Source: Mytilus trossulus (lineage: Eukaryota > Mollusca > Bivalvia > Mytilida > Mytilidae). Taken from it: a stretch of 64,000 nucleotides of DNA. Positions 1 through 11,700 of the stretch are shown piece by piece. The DNA is taken from assembly GCF_036588685.1 (NCBI RefSeq), contig NC_086378.1, positions 13,433,578 through 13,497,577 on the forward strand, given 5' to 3'. A program made the translations under genes and the position numbers. Numbering within the stretch: the stretch's first letter is position 1; every line of letters begins with the position of its first letter. The notes under the pieces are model-generated. The model had not been told where the DNA came from. It was given only the letters and a program-made list of their open reading frames with translations, and searched no databases.

Positions 1-139
1 CGCGCCATCATCGTAATCCGTCGTGTAGCCTTCGTAATCCATCGTGTAGCCTTCGTGATCCATCGTGTAGCCTTCGTGATCCATCGTGTAGCCTTCGTAA
101 TCCATCGTGTAGCCTTCGTGATCCATCGTGTAGGCTTCA
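1..139. repeat. 21-bp tandem repeat, about six units
   Basis: The motif GTGTAGCC recurs every 21 bases (about 23, 44, 65, 86, 107, 128), with ATCC/TTCGT between. The units differ at only one or two bases. The array continues off the left edge, and weak relatives of the unit (CATCGTA, CTTCG) trail on to about 330. Confidence 0.9.
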
Positions 140-359
140 ACTGAGATATGAAGCTTGAATACCCGTCTTCGGTTAACAATCGCATGTCCATCTTTTGCTA
201 TCGTATATCATTTCGGCACCATCGTATAGACTTCGTTATTCATCGTACTTGCTTCGGTCACTTGTTGGTGTTTTAACGAGATCGGGACCAACTTCGTACG
301 AACTTACAATTTTCGCATTCGGGTGTACATCGTATATAAAAATCGGGACAGTGTGACGC

Positions 360-2770
360 GGGCATAACGCCAGTCAGTTAACAATTTTCATTATAGACAA
401 CAACAGTATATAGATGTTAAAACAAATTCCATTGACAGATTATTTTCTAATGAACTATATGATAATTTGCCAGTTTTTAAAAACAAAGTGTTTTTTTAAT
501 AAGTTGTTTAATATAAACTTGTCATAGGGTCCAAAACTTTGACGGTAGACGCGTATATCATCTTCAAAAGACTTATCAGCAACGCTTGAATAAAAAAAGA
601 TTTCATTTCACTACTAATTAAAAGGCAACAAACGTAAAATTGGCTACGATAACACGTTATTCGGATACTTATAGTAAGTGCATTTTAATACGTGTCAATG
701 AATAAAAAGTATTTCTGAACTCACTCTTTTTCATATACCTTGTATTGAAACACTCTCCTACTTATATTATTACAACCTGGTAGACTGCAATTAGTTTAGA
801 GTTATTAATACCAAAACTTTATCAAACCATGATTTTACTGACAGATTAGCCTAACGATGAATTATTGATTAAAACTCATTTTCCAAAACAAAATATATGA
901 ATATAATAAACACCGAGTTTAAACACTGCAAATATGATAGAATATATAAAAGAATCCAAAAGAAAACCAGGAATTATAACTCTGCATGATTGAAATTATC
1001 AATATGTTTTTGTTTGGTTCACTGTGCAGACAGAACTCGTGAATAGTAATCATTGATAATAGTAAAGCAAATCTGCCACTGCTCTTGTTTAGATTCAGTT
1101 CATTTTTTTATCTTGATAAAATTTTACAAAAATGTATACATACAGACGGGTAAGCGATGGGAGATTTTGTAATACACCTTGCTGTATTGACGTTATTTGA
1201 TTTCTGTACAAATACCTGAAACGAAATAATGATAATGTTACATACATTTTACAGTAAGGAAATGGTTTTTGTCTTTTGGTTGTGGCTTGTCATCTATTTG
1301 GTCCTTGAAAAGATATTTCTAGTTTCACGCTACACAGTTTGTGATACAAAAGAGTGAAACCAAAGATGCGTTAAATTGATTGGCTTATCCAGCATCATGA
1401 GATGATATTAAGACATTTTCATTACCTGTTTATTAGATCATTGGTGGTTTTCAATGGTAATGACGATGAAAATTTCACCCATGACAATGGATATACAATG
1501 ATATAGGTGTAATACCACCAAATCATGGTACGTCACATCCGGTTGCATACGAAAGCAGGTCTAAAGAAATATTCCCTTGAATTTGACAGTTATAGAAAAT
1601 TAACCCTGCATTTTAATGCACTTACATTTTTCTGAGTCATAAACATGTATGTTAGGTGTCTGAAAGCATCATTTCTTTTTGATTTGATGGTCTTATCAAC
1701 TATTTTGGAAAGTTAAGGTTACATAGTTACCAAAGCAGGTAACCATTAAATAACAGTGTAAAAATCGGATTGTTTACTTCCGGTGATGGGTACTTTCTTA
1801 TTTGCAATGAAATGTAGTGTGAAATTTTCCCTGTAGCACTAGAAAGGATTAAACTTTGTACATGCAAAGTATTTCTTTGGTGAAATAAAGGTAAATACTG
1901 TACAATTTTTTAAAAAGTGCCAATTTAACAAAGACTAATAGGAGAAAATCAATGGTGGGATAATACCTATACAAAAAGATCACACTTGTCAACTGAAAAT
2001 CTTTTTTTTTGTCATATCTATGAGTCGTACAAAAATTTTAAAATGTCTAGTGTTAAAGTTTGACGCTGAAAGTGGAAATATAACAACATACTGGTATGTG
2101 CAAAAGACTAGATCAAGGATTCGCAGATTGTTTTTACTTCAACTCAAAAAAAGTGTTTACAATGAAAGAAATATGTGATTATTGCTATTACTTGATATCA
2201 AACCTCGTTATAAAGTTATCAATTAGTAATAAACTTCCCGAAGGCTCGTTTATCATTATATTGAAATTAAATAATTTGAGTTGAAGAGATATACAATTTT
2301 AACTCCTCATAGGGAATAAAACATGGCAAAATCCGTATCATTTGCCGTATCATCCCGAGATACCAAAATCAGCCAGAGGGTCTATAGGCCCGAAGAATGA
2401 TATTTGTCCAGGATGATACAGCATGTGATACGTTATGTGATACGCTTTATCATATATTTAAACATGAGAGTATATATGAAATGCTTTCTGATCTCTTGCA
2501 CCTGGGCTACATTCAAATCTACTGTTGTCTTGTTTTAAAAGCTTTTTAAGAACTGCTCGAGTACTCATCCTAAGCACCTTGGTTACTTTACAATTTGCCT
2601 GCTGTTGTTTTAAAAATATTTTGTTCATTGTAAATTTTCTTTGTGTTTTTTTTTTATGGTATTCATTGCGGGTATTTTTATAGTTGGATTTCGTTTGTCA
2701 GAAATATAAAAACTCGACGTTTGTGACGTCATGTGCCAAACAATGAGGTTTGAGAATCAAAAGTGACGCT
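360..2770. repeat. Tandem segmental duplication, copy 1
   Basis: Compared with 2870-4910 the same landmarks recur in the same order: the segment before the LRR exon, the TTGGCTTATCCAGCATCATG stretch (about 1380 and 3950), the segment around 2040/4130, and the CGACGTTTGTGACGTCA end (about 2715 and 4870). It holds the LRR exon at 1144. The rest is intronic, with no other gene seen. A diverged piece of the 355-bp repeat family lies at about 535-590. Confidence 0.75.
1144..1215 (-). CDS. LRR exon (last visible), 72 nt
   Basis: Read on the minus strand between TTTCAG and GTATGT, the exon encodes YLYRNQITSIQQGVLQ followed by NLPSLTRL. This fits a 24-residue LRR with the asparagine and hydrophobic positions in register. 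It starts with one base and ends with two bases of split codons. It sits in the first of the tandem segmental copies (360-2770). The gene should continue to the left of the window. Confidence 0.75.
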
Positions 2771-5700
2771 CGAATCAAAAAAAGTTCAAAAGGGCCAAAT
2801 AAAGTACGAAGTCAAGAGCATTGAGGACCAAAATTCCTTAAAGTTCCCAAATACAGCTAAGTTAATCACACCACTCGAATTAAGAAAGTTATACCAGGCC
2901 AAATACAATACAGAATATCATCGTGTAAAACACAACTAACTTGAAATTTGTTATTACACGTAATTGGTATCGTATAACTTATTGATTAAAAAAATCTAGA
3001 TTATAAACTGTGTGGCAAATTTATTTCTTGTCCTTATCGATGATTATAGCTTCAGTATCCAGTATTTCTTGTCTAACTAGAATCATAACACTTAATTAAT
3101 AATGAAATGGTATCAAATTAGCGTTTTCAGTACCAAAATATATTTAACAATATAATTAAAAAAGGAATGAGAGCGCTGCATGATGTAGGTTATCAACATA
3201 CTATTGTGCATAGTGCTCATACATATTTTTTGTATTCTTGGTATCAATGATGTGTTTTCAACCATTGTGTCGAATCTTTGTTTTGTAGACTTTATTTGGC
3301 TACAAATGTTTTGTCGATCTCTTTTACAGCCTAAATACCATCTGAAATTCATTAACATGTGTTACAGGGTTTTTTTGGCAGCAAAATGTAATGTATCGTT
3401 TTCATTGATAATAGTAAATAGTTTGTCACTGATTGAGTTTAGATTAAGTTTTCATTTTCTTTTGAAATAATTATCAAAACAATGTATACATACAGTGTAT
3501 TTAAGACTGGTTGGTCTTGAAATGCTCCTGGTTCTATTATAGTTATTTGGTTATTGTATAAATAGCTGAAAAATATAATGTTGATGATAAATATAAGTTA
3601 ATATACCATAGTTATCATTTTCGAAAAGTACTCAAAATGTTCACAATTTTTCACAAATAATGCAAGCGTTGAAGTAACTATTTGTCCTAAATGAAGTCAT
3701 TTGACGATCGAAAGTGTCAATATATTTCGCAGAATTTCAACTGCAGCTACGGGATATGAGGATGTTGAAAATACCGCGGGAAATACGACATAGTGTTAAG
3801 CCTACTGTATAAAGTGTCGACGTCAGTGCAGGATATTTGTTTTTCTCTTTTGTTTGTGGCTTTTCATCTATTTGTTCCTTGAAAAGATATTTCTGGTATC
3901 ACGCTACCCTGATGTGATACGTAAGAGAAAATCAAAGCCGTGTTAAATTGATTGGCTTATCCAGCATCATGAGATGATATTACTACCTTTTCATTACCTG
4001 TTTATTAGATCATTGATGGTTTTTAATGGTAATGACGATGCACATTTCATCCATGACAATATATATACAACGATATACAAAACAATCACATTTGTCAACT
4101 GAAAATCTTCTTTTTGTCATATTTATGAGTCGTACATAAATTTTAAAATGTCTAGTGTTAAGTTGACGCTGAAACAGGACAAATAACATCATACTGGTGT
4201 CCAAAAGACTAGATCAAGGATTCGCGGATTGTTTTTAATTCAACAAAATTATAGTGTTAACAATGAGAGAAATATGTGATAATTGTTATTACTTAATATC
4301 ACCTCTCGTTATTAAAGTTAACAATTAGTAATAAACTTCCCGAAGGCTTGTTTATCATTATATTGAAATTAAATAATTTGAGTTGAGATGAAGCCATATT
4401 CAATTTTATCTCCTTTTGAAACCTTCGAATATTATATGTGATGATATAGAAAATAAAGCATGGCAAACATTCCTATCATATGCCGTATCATCACAAAATA
4501 CCAATATCAGCCCGAGGCCTTTAAGCCAGAGATATGATATTGGTCGAGGATGATACGGCATGTGATTCGGATTTTGCCGTGATTTATAGGCTTTATCACT
4601 TATTTCATAATAAGAATATATATGAGAATATATATGAAATGCTTTCTGATCCCTAATACCTGGGTTACCTTCAAATCTACCTTTGTCTTGTTTTAAAAGC
4701 TTTTTAAGAACTGCTGAATTACTCATCCGAAGCACCTGGGTTACCTAACAATTTGCCTGCTGTTGCATTTATAAATATTTTGTTTATTGTATTTTTGTGT
4801 GTGTCTTGTATGGTATTTCATTGCGTTTTTTTTATACCTGCCCATCGTTTGTCAGAAATATGAAAACTCGACGTTTGTGACGTCACATACCAAACAATGA
4901 GGTCATTCAATTTATTGCGTCACTCCCGATTGAACATTCTTTAGGACTCATTTTAAAGAAAAATATTTCTGAAGACGCTTGCATAAATTAAAAGTGAGTT
5001 TATGTAAAAATGAAAAAAAAAATGAGTTGGGGTGTGATCTAGGGTAAGATAAAGGGTGCCAATCAAAGTTCGCAATATCGATTGAACAGAAGGATATTTA
5101 TCAAATATTCAAAACTACTGTATTTACTACTAAATGTATGATAAAAATTGTATGTTTGACAATTACTTTATAATGATACAGGTATGACCATGACGCCAGT
5201 CAGTTAACAACTTAGATATAAATCAAGAGTGGTTTACAGATGTTTGAACAAACAACATTGACAGGTTATTTAAAATAATGTATATGATCATTATTAATTA
5301 TTTAAAACCAAAGTTTGTTTAATGAGTTGTTTAATATAAACTCCTTAGAAGACCAATTGGTGGCATTTTGCCCTTTGGTCGGGTAAACACACCACTCGAA
5401 TTAAGAAAGTTATACCAGGCCAAATACAATACAGAATATTATCGTGTAAAACACAACTAACTGGAAGTTTGTTATTACACTAATTGGTATCGTAACTTAT
5501 TGATTCAAAAAAATCTAGATTACAAACTGTGTGGCGAATTTATTTCTTGTCCTTATCGATGATTGATTATAGCTGGTACCTTTGATAACTATATAGCTAC
5601 AGTATCCAGTATTCTTTGTTTACTAGAATTATAACACTTAATTAATAATGAAATGGTATCAAATTAGCGTTTCATTACCCTAATATATTTAACAATATCA

Positions 5701-8700
5701 TTAAACAAGGAATGAGAGCGCTGCATGATGTAGGTTATCAACATGCTATTGTACATAGTGCTCATACATATTTTTTGTATTCTTGGTATCAATGATGTGT
5801 TTTCAACCATTGAGTCGATTCCTTGTTTTGTAGACTTTATTTGGCTACAAATGTTTTGTCAATCTCTTTTACAGCCTAAATACCATCTGAAATTCATTAA
5901 CATGTGTTACAGTTTTTTATGGACAGCAAAATTCAATATATCATTTAGGTATACATAACGTATTTACATTGCCTACTTCAAATATAATACGTATTAGGAA
6001 TATTCTTAATTATGATAACTTTCCTCAAATTGGTACTTACAGATATTTTAACTTAGGAAGATTTTCGAAGGTTTCGTTCCCGATAAATGTCAGTCTGTTA
6101 TCTCTCAAACTCCTGGAAAAATGTGTACAACAATTACATATCATAACCGAAGTATGTATATACGTTTATCGTTATATGTGAAACTAAAATACAAGTAACA
6201 AAGTAAATTAGATGCTATGTTCGTGTTGTTTATTCTTTAGTTTTCTATGTTGTGTCATGTGTACTATTGTTTTTCTGTTTGTCTTTTTCATTTTTAGCCA
6301 TGGCGTTGTCAGTTTGTTTTAGATTTATGAGTTTGACTGTCCCTTTGGTATCTTTCGTCCCTCTTTTAAGTGACCAAAAAAGTTAAGTTCACAGTAGTAG
6401 AAAACAAATGCTATTTTAAAGAAAATTCATTATTCATAATTGATTGACTGCGAATTTGAAAAACAAATAGTGTTTGCACTTCCTATTTGTCTTGACTATC
6501 AGCATGATCAGCGAGGTTTCAATATACTGTTTATATACATTGCAGTTAAATCGACAATAAATAATGATTAATCAGTATCAAATGTCTTATGTGCCAACTA
6601 CATATATATCTCAGCAAATTATGATAGTTATGCAGAATACGATGTCAATTGCATACAGGAAATTAAGCCTTATGTATTTCTAGTGGACTGCAGGTGGATT
6701 TATATTAACTTCTTATTCAAATAGATATCAAAATAAGTCAAACTGGAGTGATTGTACTATTTGCCAATCATTATCATCTTAATCACAATATTTTCTAGAA
6801 ATATCCTTAAAATGTTTTCGTATTTTAACACATGTTTGTTACATAATTACACGCGCCGTCCTATTTGAAGAACGCGTTGATTTTGCAGAGGGCGATTACA
6901 TTCTCAATATAGGCCAATCGAGTATTTTCTAAGAATAATTATTAGCAATTATAGTATTGTTATACTCTGTCAAATGAACAGGGTCGCCAATGGTTGTTAC
7001 GGCGAAACTCTGGCAAGTCGTTATCCTTGATTACAGCAAAAATATTTTGTAACTGTAAGACATTTAAATTTTGTTTTCTTTTGTGTCTGGGTAAAATAAT
7101 ATATACATACACCATGTACAGGCTTGGTAGGTCTAGAAGCTGAATAGTTGTTATTTGATTTAGATACAAATAACTAAAACAAAAGATAATACAAACAAAC
7201 CTAAAGTATGAAAAACACAAACAACATAAGCAATTATGTAATGATCAATACACGTGCATTAATTAGTTTGTAGCTGAAAACAGGTAATCATGATATCACA
7301 AGTTTCTTAGAGCGCCCTTCAGCTGGAAAAATATTAAAATGCACAAGTTTTTTTTATTTCTGTAATACGACAAAACCGCAGACCCTTTACCGATCAATTT
7401 TTGAGATAAGAAGAGACATTCTTTATTTTGTCTGGGTAAATAACCATGTTATTTTAACATAGATACGTGTATGTCCCGAGATAAGGTTGCACACACAAGG
7501 GAATAACTGAGGTTTATAGAAATCTTCCCAAGTTTCGACTTTTTATTGGTACGGAAACGAAAATAACAATCAAACAAGAAGTGATGAAACTAAAATATTT
7601 CTTCTACATACAATAATTCACCTTTGCCTATGTATCAATTAAAGGCGCCATAGAGCATTTAATAAATTTTGTCAATGTAAAGTAAATGTTGTCATTCCAT
7701 TTTTTCGTGTAGTAATGCAATTAAGTTACAAAATATTGTTTATCTATAAGAAAATCAAAAATCTGGCCAACCATTTTTTATGTAAAAATGGTACAGTATG
7801 ATGACAGTTCTACGTGTACAGTGGGAACTGATATGTTTTGTTAATTGAAAACTGTGGTTAATAGTATTTGTATCATAGACGTATTTCCTGGCGTATTTGT
7901 ATTGATGTATCGTATAACACGTTTGTTTTTTAAATATATTAGTTTAGTTTTTTCTGTTGTTATCTAAAAAAATGACTAAGGACCTCTTTTCGTGTCTCAA
8001 ATTTGTTTTCTTTTACAATGTTCATTTTGTATAATCTATAACAGTAAATAGTTGTTTTATCAACAATAGTATACCTGGTATTTCAAGAAAACCCCAAAAA
8101 AATCCATGTCATCTTTATCGGACAACTGTATAGAAGTGTATCTTAAGTTCATACTGTGAGTATATATTTGTTACCGTTATGAAATCTGCAGTGTAAACAA
8201 TTTGCTAATCGTGTTCATTTCTCATTTGAAAGCCGCCTTTTATAAAATTTGGATATCAAATTGTTTCTTAGGGTAATTATTTTCAATAACAGTATTCGTT
8301 AACCCATTCAATCCAAACCGAGCAGGTTCACCAATGTTTACATTGTTCGACGACAAAACATCCATAAAAGCATACATAGTCTGCCACTGATGCACTTTAA
8401 TTTTCGGTTTACGTGCTTAAAGACAAAATATTGTAATTATTTTTACTTACAGTCGGCCTAGCTTTGGTAGGTTTTGAAATGCTCCCGGATGTATTGTCGT
8501 TATAAGATTTCTGTACAAATATCTGAAACAAATTTATAATGTTTAGAATTATCAGGTTATGCATACCATGCAGATCACCTGATATTACCCCAGTATTGGT
8601 CAGATTCGTGTTGCTCAGTGTATGTTTTTATGTAATGTTTTGTTTACTGCATTTGTTTGTTTGTCTTTTTCGTATTCAACCATGTCGTTGTCAATTGATT

Positions 8701-11700
8701 TCGACGTACGAGTTTGAATAAGAATGAACCTTTTTATACCCTTCAAATTTATCATATTTGGCTTGTTGACACGTTGTTTTCGATAAAATGGAGTTTTATA
8801 TGACTCTCATGCAAGTGAGAGGTTTAGAAAGCTATAGATAGTTATCAAAAGTACCAGGATTATAATTTTATACGCCAGACGCGCGTTTCGTCTACATAAG
8901 ACTCATCAGTGACGCCAAGATCAAAATAGTTAAAAAGCCAAATAAATACAAAGTTGAAGAGCATTGAGGATCCAAAATTCCAAAACGTTGTGCCAAATAC
9001 GGCTAAGGTAATCTACTCCTAAGGTAAGAAAAACCTTAGTTTTTCGAAAAATTCAAAGTTTTGTAAACAGAAAATTTATAAAAATGACCATATAATTGAT
9101 ATTCATGTCAACACCGAAGTGCTAACTACTGGACTGGTGATACCCTCGGGGACGAAACGTCCACCAGCAGTGGCATCGACCCAGTGGTGTAAATAGTTAT
9201 CAAAAGTACCAGGATTATAATTTTATACGCCAGACGCGCTTTTCGTCTACATAAGACTCATCAGTGACGCTCAGATCAAAATAGTTAAAAAGCCAAATAA
9301 ATACAAAGTTGAAGAGCATTGAGGATCCAAAATTCCAAAAAGTTGTGCCAAATACGGCTAAGGTAATCTACTCCTGGGGTAAGAAAATACTTAGTTTTTC
9401 GAAAAATTCAAAGTTTTGTAAACAGAAAATTTATAAAAATGACCATATAATTGATATTCATGTCAACACCGAAGTGCTAACTACTGGGCTGGTGATACCC
9501 TCGGGGACGAAACGTCCACCAGCAGTGGCATCGACCCAGTAGTGTAAATAGTTATCAAAAGTACCAGGATTATAATTTTATACGCCAGACGCGCGTTTCG
9601 TCTACATAAGACTCATCAGTGACGCTCAGATCAAAATAGTTAAAAAGCCAAATAAATACAAAGTTGAAGAGCATTGAGGATCCAAAATTCCAAAAAGTTG
9701 TGCCAAATACGGCTAAGGTAATCTACTCCTAAGGTAAGAAAAACCTTAGTTTTTCGAAAAATTCAAAGTTTTGTAAACAGAAAATTTATAAAAAATAACC
9801 ATATAATTGATATTCATGTCAACACCGAAGTGCTAACTACTAGGCTGGTGATACCCTCGGGGACGAAACGTCCACCAGCAGTGGCATCGACCCAGTGGTG
9901 TAAATAGTTATCAAAAGTACCAGGATTATAATTTTATACGCCAGACGCGCGTTTCGTCTACATAAGACTCATCAGTGACGCTCAGATCAAAATAGTTAAA
10001 AAGCCAAATAAATACAAAGTTGAAGAGCATTGAGGATCCAAAATTCCAAAAAGTTGTGCCAAATACGGCTAAGGTAATCTACTCCTGGGGTAAGAAAATC
10101 CTTAGTTTTTCGAAAAATTCAAAGTTTTGTAAACAGAAAATTTATAAAAATGACCATATAATTGATATTCATGTCAACACCGAAGTGCTAACTACTGGGC
10201 TGGTGATACCCTCGGGGACGAAACGCCCACCAGCAGTGGTATCGACCCAGTGGTGTAAATAACCATGCTCAATCCATCATTTTATACTTAAGAAAATGCC
10301 TGTACCAATGTTGGTATATGGCAGTTGTTACCTATCTGTTTAATTTGTTTGAGCTTTTAATTTTGATATTTGATTAGGGTCTACCCATTTTGAAATGTCT
10401 GTATTTTGATTATTTTTTTTTACATTTAACACATTGTTAAATCATCATAGATGTCGATTCATCTAAATGTTATTAATATTATAAAAAGATTTTGACTCAA
10501 TTCGATTACCATCTGTTCATATAGACAACAATAGTTTAAAGGTGTTCAAACAAGTGACATTGACAGATTGTTTTTTAGGAATTTACTTGCTCATTATAAT
10601 TTTTAAAAGAAAGTTTGGATATTTGTAGAAATATTATAAAACATAAAACCATAGTAAAAGCACGTGAGAATCAACAAGAATAGGTTAACCAAACATTATC
10701 ACCAATTGTCAACTGAAGAACTTTAAAATGTCGTAATCATTGATTGAAGTAATCATACTCTGCCACTGATTTACAATATAACTTTTTATCATTGGTTTCG
10801 TAATAAAATATCACAACGATGTATATTGTGTATTATTTTAACCCCGCCGCATGTTTGCGCCTGTCCCAAGTCAGGAGCCTCTGACCTTTATTAGTCTTGT
10901 ATTATTTTAATTTTAGTTTCTTGTGTACAATTTGGAAATAAGTATGGCGTTCACTATCACTGAACTAGTATATATTTGTTGAGGGGCCAGCTGAAGGACG
11001 CCTCCGGGTGCGGGAATTTCTCGCTACATTGCAGACCTGTTTGTGACCTTCTGCTGTTGTTTTTTTTTTATTTAGTCGGGTTGTTGTCTCTTTGACACAT
11101 TCCCCATTTCCATTCTCAATTTTATACATACATTTCGTATAACTCTGTCAGGTTTTGAAATGTTCCTTCTTGTATTGCAGTGATTTGATTGTTGTACAAA
11201 TGCCTGCAACAAAATAATAGATATATTTTATGTTTACTATCAATGATAAACAAAGATTTATAAAATTTGGATAATATCATATCCGAATATTTGTTGCGAC
11301 CTAATTCAGTCAATAAAAAAGATTTATGAAGGCGCATGTATAAATAATATATACAAATATGTTCTCCTTGTATCCCTAACAACACCATAATTTTTAATTT
11401 CCCCATTTACGTTATTTTATTTTGCGGCAATTTGTTCGAGGAAATGGTTGTCTTACAATATTGTTTTACATTTAAATGCCTTGTTTTAAGCATTTTGTAT
11501 TTACATAGTGTCACAGATCAAATTTATTCGTAAAATTTATGTTCACTTGTTTTTATGAATATGTCTTTTAATTGATATTTTATAGCGATCTGTCAATGTG
11601 GTAATTTTCCACTATTGTTCAGGTTATGGTGAAAGTGTTTGGCGCCAATTTAAACGTTTAAATCCATTGCATTTGTTTGCACCTGTTCTTAGTAAGGAAA

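Noticed and set aside
1..139. CRISPR-like array at the left edge
   Set aside because: The 21-base units are contiguous with no spacers, and the window is eukaryotic.
6960..7015. Possible LRR C-terminal cap or extra LRR exon on the minus strand (RNNHWRPCSF, or VTTIGDP in another frame)
   Set aside because: The phase after the candidate acceptor does not fit the phase-2 rule of the other exons, and neither frame gives a full LRR or the four-cysteine cap pattern.
9309..10262. 80-codon frames repeated in the 355-bp array as a conserved small protein
   Set aside because: They are open in only two of four copies, similarity extends equally outside the frame, and the family is a dispersed repeat.
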